DNA from: Jacaranda mimosifolia
Taxonomy: Eukaryota > Streptophyta > Magnoliopsida > Lamiales > Bignoniaceae
Length of the DNA: 64,000 bases
Direction of reading: 5' to 3'
Assembly: GCA_018894105.1 (NCBI GenBank)
Contig: CM032126.1
Location: 27,068,391-27,132,390, forward strand
The position numbers were made by a program, and so were the translations under genes. Below the pieces are notes generated by a model. That model made no database searches. It was not told the DNA's origin and saw only the letters and a program-made list of their open reading frames with translations. Below, piece by piece: positions 1-10,989 of the stretch (within the stretch, counting starts at the first letter, position 1; every line of letters starts with the position of its first letter).

Positions 1-1949
1 TTCAAAGTGATTTGTAAATTTTGCTTTCCTCTAAATTTAGATAAATAAATAAAAATTATATTACTTATTTCATCTTAAATTTTTAATGGACCACTTTTTT
101 TAATTCAAAATTAAAAAGAAAAAAGAAAAAGACTTTCTCATGTGTTTGATTAATTTATTATGATTCTGTTCTCACTTCCATCTCTTCTTAGTTAAGCTAA
201 GATAGAGAGTTAAGTTTTGATCAATTTTAAACATTTAAGTACCATTGTGTAAAATAAAAATATTGTAGTATTTATAACTTTTCTTTTTGTTAGAAAAAAG
301 GTGTGAAAATCATTTCCTTAACAGTTTGTTAGTTACGTTCATAAATCTGTAAGAGTTTGATTATGAACTAAGTTGGCAATTAATATAATATATATCTAAA
401 TTGTTAAATGAAATTAATTGTTTGAAATAAATATTTGTAATTTATTAAGTATTTAATGTTTAACATATAAAAAATAAGGATTTTTGACTGTTGGATACTA
501 TGTACTTAGTGGAGTATATATTTCGCATCTAAGGGATATATATTTTGTAGGGTATGGATAGAGACACATGGGCTAATGTGATATTTTATCTAGTAAAATG
601 TATTTATTGATATTCTATTTTATATTGTTGATAGAAGACATTTCACTATGTTGATTAATATTATTATTAAAAAAAATATTTATTAAACTTAGTAGTTTGA
701 ATTACATAATTATCAATCCAACAATATATACACTTTTGAAAAAATTTAAATCTTAATTAAATATGATCAAGTTGAATCAATTACTTAATAATTCTACTTA
801 TTATGTTAGTGTTGTATACTTTAACGATATTTATCATATGATTAGCTAAATCATGCAAAACTTGGTCTTGACAAGGTCTTCCTCATTCTTCATCATGCTC
901 CAAATAAAAAATTTAGTTTGATCATTCAAAAGGTTATTTGATAAAAATAAATTATATATGTAGTCTATTCTCCTTTTAAAAATAATTATTGGAAGTTAGT
1001 AATGCTACATTATTATTTTCATTGAAAAATAATTTGTTTAAAAAGACTATTTAAAGAAATAAAATTTTAGTTGATTCTTTTTTTACGACTACTAATAGAG
1101 CTATCAATTATATGTTCTTTTTTCTTTTGACTATTATTTATCTTTTAACTTAAATAAGTATGATTAAGAAATTTTATCGGGTTTGTGATACAACATGAAA
1201 GCACCTTTTGTTAAGTGCACATCATTAGGTGTAAAAAGTAACCAAAATATATTTCAGAAATATATTTAAAATACACAAATAAATGAAAAAATAAAAAAAT
1301 TAAATAAACTTAGTTTATTCTTTTTCATTATCATACTAAATATAATATTACATATGAGTTTGACACCTATTTTGATATTTAATAAATATTTTTCTGTTTT
1401 TATTTTTAAAAAGAACCCACCCATATTTGTACGAATGGATTCATGAAATATCATTCTTTTTTCCTCATTAATTAAACATATGATTGTAAGACTTAATCCA
1501 TTCTTGTTCCTTGTCATATTCATTGTAATATTATATTTGAATTGAACACATATTTTAATATATAAAAAAATATTTCTTTTCTTATTTTTGAGGGAGAGTG
1601 CATAATGAATATCTATACAAATGTATTTAAGTATCTTCCTCATTAATTAATTTTTTCTTAACTAAACTTAATGCAGTTATTATTTTTTATGAGTCCGATT
1701 AGAATAAACTTAATCTGGTCGTAGTTTATCATAAAGCCATATGTATTGAATGTGATGGTAATAGTCTCACTAGATGGGGATATAATATAATTGCTATCTT
1801 CTATAAGTCCAATTAAATATGTTGACAGAAGGATAAATTTCAATATGTATACGTAATTACAATTGCTAAGTAGAAATTTTTGATTTAATTTATTTTATAT
1901 AATTATTATTTTCTATATGTATAATTAAAAATACACTTATTTTGGATAA
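1..1949. other. AT-rich intergenic sequence, no gene seen
   Basis: Very AT-rich spacer. The longest open frames here are low-complexity (K/I/F/L-rich) and show no recognisable motif. The only internal structure I see is an imperfect direct repeat at about 1318-1652. The start of duplicated unit A lies at the right edge, where the sequence becomes alignable with about 40430 onward. Confidence 0.7.
1318..1652. repeat. imperfect tandem direct repeat (2 copies, about 150-165 bp)
   Basis: The block at about 1318-1480 resembles the block at about 1501-1652. Both begin with TTCTT-rich sequence, run through a shared TAATATTA(C/T)AT segment and a TTTCT-TTATTTTT segment, and end with TTCCTCATTAATTAA. 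Divergence is high, so this is an old local duplication in AT-rich DNA. Confidence 0.5.
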
Positions 1950-2362
1950 ATTTAATAAATACAATGTATGTATATACATTTGATATATAAATTTAATAAA
2001 TACAATGTACTTAACTGATTGGTGGCTTCTCTATTTCTACTTTATGGGAAATAATTGTTTTTGACAAGAGAAAACAATTGTAAGCTTGCAGGCATACACT
2101 CACCTTTTGTCTATGGTTCTTTGCATTCTTTGAAGTATAACCATCAGAATTTGAAATGAAGGGTGCAAAATATAGAAGTATCTATAACTACCAATATGTT
2201 CTGCACTACCTAGGAAGGAAATCAGAGTGCTATTCATATAAAACTCACCAGAATGTACAGCAAAATGAATGACTCCTCGACTTAATCTCTTCACCTTGAT
2301 GAGGGTCCTAAACTTGAAAGTACTGAACTAACTTCTTAGCTGCCGATCATTTGCATTGCTTC

Positions 2363-2682
2363 CTACTGCAATGAAAGTATTAGTGAACCCTCATTGATGC
2401 ACTCCTTCCTTCTAGTTGATGAACTATGAACATAACTAGATTGAGAAGCGATAGTGGAAGCTGCTACAGAAAAGGAAAATTTGTTGCTAAATTCTATTTT
2501 TTGGGAATGAAACGTTCCTCTGTTATGAAACAGTATGCTTGCATTTAGCTTTTTCTTTATGCAGTGCACACTTGCAGTTGCGATGATATGGCCTATGCTC
2601 AATATCCATGCCACACATTGATAAGCTTCCGAGTTCCATCTAAGACACACCCGAACATCATATCAGCAGCTCTGGTGGCCAT
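2363..2682 (-). pseudogene. Pseudogene A of the RPYHxNCKCALH small-protein family
   Basis: This is a disabled paralogue of the intact gene at 40789-41109. The start region (ATG at 2682) encodes MATRAADMMFGCVLDG. A 7-bp insertion relative to the other copies, inside the conserved GATGGAAGCTT stretch, then shifts the frame. The old frame downstream still reads SLSMCGMDIEHRPYHRNC and KCALHKEKAKC, but ends early at a TAA where copy C has CAA. The C-terminal Ser-rich stretch (SSYVHSSSTR) is recognisable in a further frame. An open frame covering 2363-2650 on this strand is mostly out of the ancestral frame and is not a real product. The TATA-like box about 124 bp upstream is changed to TAGATAAA (2806-2813), so expression may be lost as well. 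The function of the family is unknown to me. Confidence 0.8.
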
Positions 2683-2689
2683 TCTCTTC

Positions 2690-3969
2690 TCTTTCTTCCT
2701 TTTTTCCTAGATTTCTTAATGTTGTTTGAACTGTGATTGTGTGAATTGGCGTATGTATAGTAATTCAGAGAGAATTTGTTTAAATTCTTGCATGTTTTTT
2801 GAAGGTTTATCTACAGGTAAAGTTTATGCTTGAATGATTAAAACTATGATTGTGTAGCAGTGACCTAGATTCTAGAGAACAATTTGTTGCTGTGTTTCTG
2901 TGTAAAGTTCAAAAGAAGTTTGGTCTAGAGTTTCTTCAACTATGAAGTTTCTTTGTTCTGTACTGAAAATACTATCACTTTTACTAGGGAAACTTAGATT
3001 TCTAGGTGATCAGCCCAGAAGGCATGAACAAGACAAACAGGCTGCAAGGAAAGGAAAACAAAGAATGAGGGGATCAGACAGTTTTCGTGCCTTTCTTTTT
3101 GGCCCCTGAAGAGAATATATGTTCTCAGTGTAGTCCGACGAATGGGAGTCTTTGTTTCCTTTTGTCATTCAATATTGGCAAAATAGTTGTGGAACTAAGG
3201 ATTTTGTTCCTTTTTATATCTTCACGTGACTCTTCGTGCATGGCCCCACAGATGATATAATAAGAAGTAACCCAGTATACTAGGTTTCAGTTTTCATCTA
3301 AAACCATGTTAATGAGCATTAGAAGAATTTTTCTGCTTCATCAATTTCTGAGTAGAAAAATGTTAAAATGTTTTTGTAATGAGTTTAGCGACTGTCGCTT
3401 CAACATATGCATAATACTAAGTGGTAAAAGTGCATCAGTTTAGATAAAACTGAAGAGCAGATGGATTTACTGATGTTTTACTACTAAATTAGTTATCTTT
3501 TGCAATTTTGGAGCTCTTAGATCCACATATTAACTTTGTCTATGGAAAGATTTATTTTCATAGTAGCAGAGCAGTTGACTTTGGAAGAAACAGTAACACT
3601 GTCTAAATTGTCCTCGTAGACGTCTAGTGAATTTCTTCTGGTGATATCCTTTCCCATATACTCAAACTTTTTATGAGTTAAAGAGGGATACAGTTTAAAG
3701 AGCTTATAAAATAATGACCGGCCTTCCTATACAACCAACGTATGATATTGGAGTTCTGCATTGAATGTTCCAGAATGTGGACTTTTTACTAACTTTTTCA
3801 TAATTTGTCTTTTATCAAATTGGACCAACTTTTGAATTTTTATTATTTTTATCTTAATAACTGAACAAACAATCTGTCAATTCTGTTATTAAATTGATAA
3901 CTTGTTGCATCTATTCCAAGTTCAATTAACAAAAGGAATATGTTTGTTGTATGATCTACTGAACTCTAT
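2690..3969. other. Unit A spacer upstream of pseudogene A
   Basis: Non-coding. It aligns with 37480-38700 of unit C and 41115-42370 of unit B over its whole length, including the promoter-proximal region and a GCCTTCCTATACAA block (near 3721, 38435, 42111). I see no open frame conserved between the units. Confidence 0.7.
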
Positions 3970-4224
3970 TGTTGAGATGTAGATAGCTGTAAATTGATTA
4001 GAATAATCCCTTAAACTAAGGGATTTGATTAGGCATATATGAGCTGTAAATTGATCACAGAAAATCAGTTTGAAATCCCTTAAGTCGAGGGATTCAGTTA
4101 GACAGTGTAGGAATGATTTTGTTTCCTTTTTTTTTTTCTTGTAATCCACTATATAATGCTGTGCATTATCAATTGACAGAATAAGAAAATCTTCAAAATT
4201 CCTTTCATCTTATATTTCATAACA
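3970..4224 (+). repeat. TE1 5' LTR
   Basis: 255 bp, TGTTGAGATG...CATAACA. It contains a TATA-like ACTATATAATG near 4148-4158. The primer site follows at 4225 (TGATACCAATGCCC), a degenerate form of the tRNA-Met type TGGTATCAGAGC. Confidence 0.9.
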
Positions 4225-4374
4225 TGATACCAATGCCCTAGCTCTTTCTGGGATTTCTGCTTGTTTGAGCAGCCTTCATTGCTGTGTTTTCCAGCTTTTA
4301 TTGCTGTCCTTGCTGCATATTTTCCTCTCTAATTTCTGTTTGGGCTGTCTTAATTGCTGTGAATTTCCTTCACC

Positions 4375-4889
4375 ATGTCAACCTTTGAAACCACCGTCTC
4401 TAGCATATCCAACCTATCCAAAGAGTCCAAGTCTATTCGAAAAATTGGGGATTTGCAGAATATTCGGGTCTCTTATAGGCTCAATGGGAAGAACTACCTC
4501 AAATGGTCTCAATTTGTCTGTACACACCTCAAGGGCAAAGGGAAGCTCAGCTAACTTCTTGGAACGGGACCAACAAAGGATGATCCTGCGTTTGAAGCAT
4601 GAGATGAGGAGGATTCCATGATAATGACTTGGCTATGGGATTTCATGGATCTCATGATTAGCAACACATGCATGTTTCTGGCTACAACAAAGGAGATTTG
4701 GGATTTCATTCGTCGCACATATTCAAAGGCTTGTGATGCCGCTCACGTGTATGAGATCTAGGTCAAAACTATAGCTAGTGAGCAAGGAGATAAATCTATC
4801 ATAAAGTATGCAAACCTGTGGCAAGAACTTGATCATTATCGAGTTTTTGAGATGAAAAGCCCTAAGGATGCTGCTATCTTGAAGAGCTT
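4375..4889 (+). pseudogene. TE1 gag, N-terminal part
   Basis: The ATG at 4375 opens MSTFETTVSSISNLSKES, followed by the Copia gag hallmark LNGKNYLKWSQ. An in-frame stop follows at about residue 62, and shifted frames continue with MTWLWDFMDLMISNTCMFL and ATTKEIWDFIRRTYSKA, typical of the UBN2-type gag domain. Gag forms the virus-like particle that packages element RNA. The reading frame ends at AILKSF, where TE2 inserted into the AGCTT target. The gene resumes at 14273. Confidence 0.85.
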
Positions 4890-5052
4890 TGTTGAGATAT
4901 ATATTATTCTACCCTATCTGATAGTTAGGATATTTTATCTTAAGAGATCCTAGTATATCTCATTTTTAGTTAAATCTACTCTTGTATACTCTAGAAATAC
5001 GAGATAGGTTCTATTCAATAAATATAGAATCATTTGTTGTTTTCTCTTCACA
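4890..5052 (+). repeat. TE2 5' LTR and primer-binding site
   Basis: 163 bp. The TATA-like box seen as CTATAAATA in the 3' LTR is mutated to CTAGAAATA here. The primer site TGGTATCAAAGCAGG starts at 5053, one base-step after the terminal CA. Confidence 0.93.
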
Positions 5053-5670
5053 TGGTATCAAAGCAGGTTTTGCTATTAGAAAAAAAATAGAGAGAGAGAG
5101 AAAGAGAGAATTTTTCTTCCAAACCTTACCCGCCACCATCCTCCACCATGAAATCCTAGCTAATAGTGCACCATAGTACGTGCCCAAACCCTAGCTGTCG
5201 TTGCCCATATCCCTACCATCAAACCCTAGCTCTACCGTCGACACCATCACACACAACCCAAACTTAGCCACCGCCATACCTATCTGCACCATACTCACCA
5301 AGCATGCACCAGAAATTGCTGCACCTTGCACTAGTACAGAATACCCATCCTCCACCCACACCAGTAACTATTATGCATACAGTGCCAAAACGATCATCCT
5401 AGGCTCATTTTTCTCGCTTTCAAAACCAAAATTCTTGCTCTCTTCTTGGGATAGAGTCATAGGTTGAGTGGAATCGAGTCTTTTCGGGCTTTCTCCATCA
5501 TTGAATTCGTTGAAAGGTTGAGTGCAGCAACTAGGGTTCCGCTTACATGGTGATGGTACCTCTTCTTCCATCACCACTGCTATAAACAAAAGGAAAAAAA
5601 AAAAAAAATGGTCGACGTCGTGTGGTGTTTGTTAGGTTGGGGCTTATATTATGATTGGCTATGCTAGTGC
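5053..5670 (+). other. TE2 untranslated leader
   Basis: Leader between primer site and gag: a GAGAGA-rich purine stretch (about 5088-5110), then proline/threonine-type sequence rich in CCACC, then an A-run (about 5590-5608). An 88-codon open frame at 5201 shows no gag motif and is probably fortuitous. Confidence 0.6.
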
Positions 5671-5715
5671 TTGACATACTCTTCCTCTAATTTAATTTTT
5701 GTCAAACTCCATCTG

Positions 5716-5748
<33 letters not shown>

Positions 5749-5820
5749 GCCTCATTGTCTGAAGCTAAGGCTCCATTAGGTACAACGGTTAAATTAAATG
5801 GCCAGAATTATGTGCTGTTG
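5671..5820 (+). pseudogene. TE2 gag, N-terminal part (before TE3)
   Basis: The frame carries KAPLGTTVKLNGQNYVLLW near its end, the Copia gag start motif (LNGQNY-W). It runs straight into the TE3 LTR at 5821 and resumes at 10108 with SQAFKFFLGSQ. A TTTTA pentanucleotide repeat (about 5717-5745) lies inside the frame and probably reflects slippage after the element died. Confidence 0.8.
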
Positions 5821-6040
5821 TGGAAAATGAGTGATCTATGGGTATTCATGGCAGATATTATTACAAATCTTTAGGGATTAATTAGTTGTAAATTATGATT
5901 GATTTTTTGAATTAGTCAACTATGTAAAATAGGAAAATTAGTTGTACATCTTTTCCTTTTTTAGTTCTTTGCAGCTCCTATAAAATCATGTTCTTGTACA
6001 ACAGTTTAAGATAAGAAGAAAATACATTTCTTTCTCCATA
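5821..6040 (+). repeat. TE3 5' LTR and primer-binding site
   Basis: 220 bp, TGGAAAATGAG...TTTCTCCATA. It has a TATA-like CTCCTATAAAATC near 5974-5986. The primer site TGGTATCTAAGCAGG starts at 6041. Confidence 0.9.
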
Positions 6041-6138
6041 TGGTATCTAAGCAGGAACTTCTTTCCTGACTCTACAGTGTGCCCTTTTTTCTCTTCAAAT
6101 TCTTGGACTTATTCCAAGGAAAGACCTAATCTCTTATA

Positions 6139-6795
6139 ATGTCAGAAGTTACCAGTGACATAGCCCTTTCTTCCTCTAAAGTAATTGAAAATTGCAACCA
6201 CCATAACTTTTAATCCTACTTTGCCCTAGTTGCAGCAGATACAAATATGAGTCGAATAGCCCACACATGTGAGACTACGAACAACCAGTGTAGAGGAGAG
6301 GACAAGCCACGGGTATGGTGTGATGTATGTAATAAACCTCATCATACACGAGAGACTTGTTGGAAGATTCATGGCAAACCTGTTGACTGGAAGAGTAACA
6401 AGACTGGAAACAAAATTGCTCATGCAGATGAAGCTGATTTAGTCCATTTTAGTAAAGAGCATATGGATCAACTTTTAAAGCTGCTTAAGACCAATTCTCT
6501 ATCTAGTACTCCTAGTGGTTCTTTGGCTCAAACAGGTAGAAAGTCTAGCGTTTTTTCATCCTATTCTATTTCAACACCTTGGATCATTGATTCATGTGCT
6601 TTAGACCACATGAAAAATCATTCTCATCTTTTCCTTTCATACTCACCTTGTTCCAATAATAAAATGGTCAGAATTGCAGAAGGAAATTTCTCACCCATTA
6701 TAGGGAAAGGATTTGTAAAAATCTCAGAAAACAAAACCTTAAAATCTGTTCTACATGTTCCTAATCTTGCTTGGAACCTATTATCAGTAAGTTAA
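6139..6795 (+). pseudogene. TE3 gag remnant, zinc knuckle and protease
   Basis: A start-like MSEVTSDIALSSSKVIE at 6139 is followed almost at once by the zinc knuckle (about 6317-6380, CDVCNKPHHTRETC, CX2CX4HX4C preserved). Most of the gag capsid domain is therefore deleted internally. The aspartic protease follows at about 6570-6790. Its active site, normally DSGA(T/S)xHM, reads DSCALDHM (Gly to Cys), so it is probably dead. The frame ends at the SWNLLSVS-type region at 6795. Confidence 0.82.
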
Positions 6796-6979
6796 CTCTC
6801 TAAAGATTCTAATTGCCATGTTGTTTTCTCCAATTCGTGTTGTGAATTCCAGGACTTGAGCACGTGGATGATGATTGGCAGTGCTAGAATAGTGGATGAC
6901 CTTTACTACTTTGATGACAACTTTCTCCAAAATAAACAAGCTCAAGGCTTTGGTACTAGTATGAGTTCTCTTTCTGTTC

Positions 6980-7860
6980 ATGAAAAAAATTATGATTTGG
7001 CATCTTCAATTAGGACATCCTAGTTTTTCATATTTGAAATACTTGTTTCCAGAATTATTTAAAGGTATGGACTATTCTTCTTTTAAATGTGAAAGTTGTT
7101 TGTTATCCAAAAGCCATCATTCTACTTATAATCCAAAACTATATTGTGCTTCAAGACCATTTAATTTAATCCATAGTGATGTGCGGGGACCTTCAAGATT
7201 TACCACATACTCAGGAAAAAAAAATGGTTTGTAGCTTTTATAGATGATCATACTCATCTTTGTTGGATATACTTGATGAATGATAAATCTGAAGTTGAAA
7301 GAATTTTTAAGAATTTTTTTCATATGGTTGAAACTCAATTTCAAACCAAAATAAAGATTCTTCATTCTGATAATAGAAGAGAATATTTTAACTACTTGTT
7401 AGGGAGTTTTTTAAATGAAAAAGGGATTCAACACCAATCTACTTGTAGCGACACTCCTCGGCAAAATAGGATTTCAGAAAGAAAAAATACACTTACTTGA
7501 AGTTGCTCGTGCTATTATGTTTTCAACGAATATTCCAAAATACTTATGGGGGGATGCAATTTTAACAGCATGCTACTTAATAAATAGGATGGCTACTCAT
7601 GTGTTAAAATATACAACTCCTCTAGAGTGTTTTAAAAGGTATTTTCTTGAATGCAAACTTTTTTCTGATTTGCCTTTAAAAGTTTTTGGGTGCACTACCT
7701 TTGTCTATATACCCAACAGACTTCATTCTAAACCTGATCCTAGAGCAGAAAAGTGTGTTTTTATTGGATATGCACCAAATAAAAAGGGGTATAAGTGTTA
7801 AAGTTTTTTGTAAGTGTCGATGTTTCCTTTGTTGAAAATCAACCATATTTCGGAAAACAC
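6980..7860 (+). pseudogene. TE3 integrase (GAG-pre-integrase plus rve core)
   Basis: The HHCC-bearing pre-integrase region reads IWHLQLGHPSFSYLKYLFPE, with CESCLLSKSHH further on. The core begins at LIHSDVRGPSRF (first Asp) and continues with LHSDNRREYF (second Asp) and the TPRQNRISERK stretch (Glu). A frameshift near 7495 splits the core. The C-terminal part has FIGYAPNKKGYKCY-like sequence around 7760-7800. The enzyme would insert the cDNA copy into chromosomes. Three frames are needed to read it. Confidence 0.87.
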
Positions 7861-8329
7861 TGTGTTCAGGGGGAGATAGGAAATGAAGATCGTTTTTGGG
7901 AAACTTCTATTCCTCTGCCTAACATTTTTTTACCTCCCTATATTGGTCAAGAAACTAATAATTAGCAAAAGGAGAGTGTTAATCCTCCTACGTCAAATAT
8001 AGAAGATTCACAAATAGGGGGAGAAATACTAGGACAGGAACATATTAAACCTATGTCGGAGCTCCGTGTTTATTCTAGGAGACATAATCATCAGAGTAAA
8101 GATATATCCACTACTCTAGGGCAAGACCGATCACCATCTTCGGGCAATGTTTCATTCACTACTTCAGGTAATTCTAACACCCCTACTTTGAATCCTACTA
8201 TTGTTGATCTTGATGTTTCTATAGCACTTAGGAAAGGAGTCCGAACCTGTACCAAACATCCTATTACTAAATATGTGTCTTACTATCATCTCTCTACTAC
8301 TCGCAAAAGCTTTTACCTCAAACATCTCT

Positions 8330-9880
8330 AATCTGTTTATTCCAAGAACCATTCAGGAAGCTTTAGATAGTTCTAATTGGAAAATAGCAGTTTTAGAAGA
8401 GATGAATGCTTTGCAAAAGAATAAAACCTGGGAGATAGTTCACCTACCAAAGGAGAAAGAAGTGGTAGGATATAAATGGGTGTTTACAGTAAGTGAAAAG
8501 TTGATGATAGCATAGAGAGATATAAGGCACTATTAGTGGCTAAAAGATTCACACAGACACATTGAATTGATTACCAAGAGACGTTTGCCCTAGTTGCAAA
8601 AATTAATTCAATTTGTGTCCTGCTCTCCTTGGCAGTTAATTTTGATTGGCCTTTACACTAGTTAGATGTGAAGAATGCGTTTTTGAATAGGGAGTTAGAA
8701 GATGAGGTTTTTATGAATCTTTCACCAGGTTTTGTGAAGATTCTTAGTGAAGGGAAAGTGTGTAGATTGAATAAGTCCTTGTATGGACTTAAACAATCTC
8801 CTAGAGCATGGTTTAAGTATTTTAGAAAAGTTGTAAAGGCTTATGGATACACACAAATCCAAGCAGATCATACTATGTTCTATAAGCATTCTGAAGAGGA
8901 AAAAATTGTTATTTTGATTGTTTATGTTGATGACATTATAATAACAGGTGATGATCTTGATGAGCATAAAAGACTTAAGAAGGTTCTTGTAGAGAACTTT
9001 GAGATTAAGGATTTAGGAGGCTTAAAATACTTCTTGGGATTGGAGTTTGCTAGATATAAAAAAGTTATCTTTGTGTCTCAAAGGAAATATGTACTGGATC
9101 TTCTTAAAGAGACAGGTCTACTCAAATGCAGGACTGCAAAAACACCAATTGATCCTAACGTGAAGCTCCAACAAGCTAAAACATAAGAAGTTAAGAAAAG
9201 AGAACAATTCCAAAGGTTGTTTGGGAAGCTAATTTATTTATCACATACTCGCCCTGACATAGCTTTTGCAATGAGCATGGTAAGTCAATTTATGCACTCT
9301 CCAGGTTCAGTACACTTTGAAGTTGTTTACAAAATTCTAAGATACTTAAAATGTTTACCAAGGAAGGGCTTACTATTTGAAAGGTATGGTCACCTACATA
9401 TTGAAGTGTACACAAATGCAAATTAGGTTGGAAACACAATTGACAGAAAGTTACATCCGGATATTACACTTTCGTTGGAAATAATCTTGTCACTTGGCGA
9501 AGCAAAAAACAAAATGCAGTGGCAAGAAGCAATGCAGAAATTGAATTTAGATCGGTTGCTCCTGGAATTTGTGAATCGTAATGGATCAAAATGATTTTAG
9601 ATGAACTAAAGGTTGGAAGTAATTCTCCCATAAAAGAGTACTGCGATAATAGGATTGCAATTTCAATTGCCCATAATCTTGTTCTCCATGATAAAACCAA
9701 GCATGTCGAGGTAGACAAGCACTCTATCAAAGAAAAGATAAAGAGTGGACAGATTTGCATAACCTATTTACCCACCGGCGAACAGGTTGCAGATGTGCTT
9801 ACAAAAGGATTACCTAAAAAATAATTTGAGAAGGTGATTGGCAAACTAGCAATGGAAGACGTATTCAAACCAACTTGAGG
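8330..9880 (+). pseudogene. TE3 reverse transcriptase and RNase H
   Basis: RT spans about 8350-9200, with VGYKWVFTV, LDVKNAFLN, SLYGLKQSPRAW and catalytic YVDD (8923-8934) all readable. Stops occur near 8515, 8570 and 8655. RNase H covers about 9220-9830, with [16 protein letters not shown] and KTKHVEVDKHSIKEK. The catalytic segment usually reading SDADWAG is damaged at 9410-9430 (TNAN followed by a stop). The longest uninterrupted piece is 8668-9186 (172 codons). Confidence 0.9.
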
Positions 9881-9887
9881 GGGAGTG

Positions 9888-10107
9888 TGGAAATGGAGTG
9901 ATCTGTGGGTAATTATGGCAGATATTATGACAAATGTTTAGGGATTGATTAGCTGTAAATTATGGCTGATTTTTGGATTAGTCAACTATGTAAAATAGGA
10001 AAATTAGTTGTACACCTTTTTCTTTTTTTGGCTCTTTATAGCTCCTATAAAATCATGTACTTGTGCAGTAGTTTGAGATATGAAGAAAATACATTTCTTT
10101 CTCCATA
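9888..10107 (+). repeat. TE3 3' LTR
   Basis: 220 bp, aligned end to end with 5821-6040. It is preceded by the polypurine tract TTGAGGGGGAGTG (about 9875-9887). Confidence 0.92.
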
Positions 10108-10900
10108 GTTGTGGTCTCAAGCTTTCAAATTTTTCCTAGGTTCTCAGAATAAATTATTTCATACTATTTTTGGCCTACCAGATTCCAATGATGCTACTTA
10201 TGCCACCTGGAAACAAGCTGATTACTTTGTTATGACATGGCTTCTCAACAGCTTGGAAGATTCCATAAGTGCTAATATTATGTTCTTAACTTCAGCTAAG
10301 GAGATGTGGGATGCATTACATGATATGTATTCTCAGCAGAAAAATGTTTCACGTGTATTTGAGCTGTACAAGAAACTTTTTTCTGTTAAGCAGAATGGCT
10401 GTTCTATAACTAATTATTTTACTTCAATTAAGGGGGTTACTGATGAATTTCACTATACCATCCTTTAGGTTGTGATGCAGAAACTCGTAAGTCTTAATGG
10501 GATGAGTTTTTTGTGGCCAAATTTTTATCTGGCCTTGATGCTGCTCTCTGTTCTGTTCGTGATCATCTGTTAGCAAGTGATAACGTTCCTACCCTCTCTA
10601 ATACTTTGTCTTGCGTTCTACGGGTTGCCACAGGTTTCTCTGCGCCTCTATCACTTCCTAATACTGAGTTTTCTGCTATGACCATTCGTAGATGTGGTCA
10701 TGGTCCTTCCTGAGGTCGTGGCAGACAATGTGGCAGAGGTCGTGGTTTGACTAGATCTCAAGGCACACATCCTTACTTTCATTGTGGTCGAACTAATCAT
10801 GTCTTTGAGAAATGTTGGATTAAATTTGGCAAACCAGATTGAGCCAATGCTATTGCGAAATCGTTTGTACCATAGTTTAATATGGTTACACTGAGCCAAA
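10108..10900 (+). pseudogene. TE2 gag, C-terminal part with zinc knuckle
   Basis: Continues directly from 5820. It encodes the UBN2-type capsid domain (FVMTWLLNSLEDSISANIMF, then AKEMWDALHDMYSQQKNVSR), open to 10468, then frameshifted (FLSGLDAALCSVRDHL near 10530). An Arg/Gly-rich stretch (about 10690-10760) and a zinc knuckle follow (about 10780-10815, YFHCGRTNHVFEKC). The first Cys of the knuckle is replaced by Tyr. Confidence 0.85.
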
Positions 10901-10989
10901 AAAATTATGAAAAACTTATTAATGATGATATTGTCAAATCTATGGCTCCGGCTGTCTCTTCATCTGCAGTTGTCTCGACATTTGAGGAT

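Larger units (their letters stand above)
5821..10107 (+). mobile_element. TE3: Ty1/Copia retrotransposon nested in TE2 gag (innermost)
   Basis: The two LTRs (5821-6040 and 9888-10107, 220 bp each) begin TGGAAA and end CTCCATA. The flanks share GTTG (left TGTTG, right GTTGT), consistent with a 4-5 bp target duplication, and removing the element rejoins TE2 gag in frame. Total length is only 4287 bp because most of gag is missing. Primer site TGGTATCTAAGCAGG; polypurine tract TTGAGGGGGAG before the 3' LTR. The LTRs differ at about 26 of 221 aligned positions (about 88% identity). Confidence 0.93.

Noticed and set aside
1266..1643. 125-codon minus-strand frame
   Set aside because: K/I/N-rich translation of AT-rich repeated DNA with no motif.
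2363..2650. 95-codon minus-strand frame as a separate gene
   Set aside because: It is an out-of-frame reading of pseudogene A created by the 7-bp insertion.
5201..5467. 88-codon Pro/Thr-rich frame in the TE2 leader
   Set aside because: No similarity to gag, and it lies between primer site and gag where leaders are expected.
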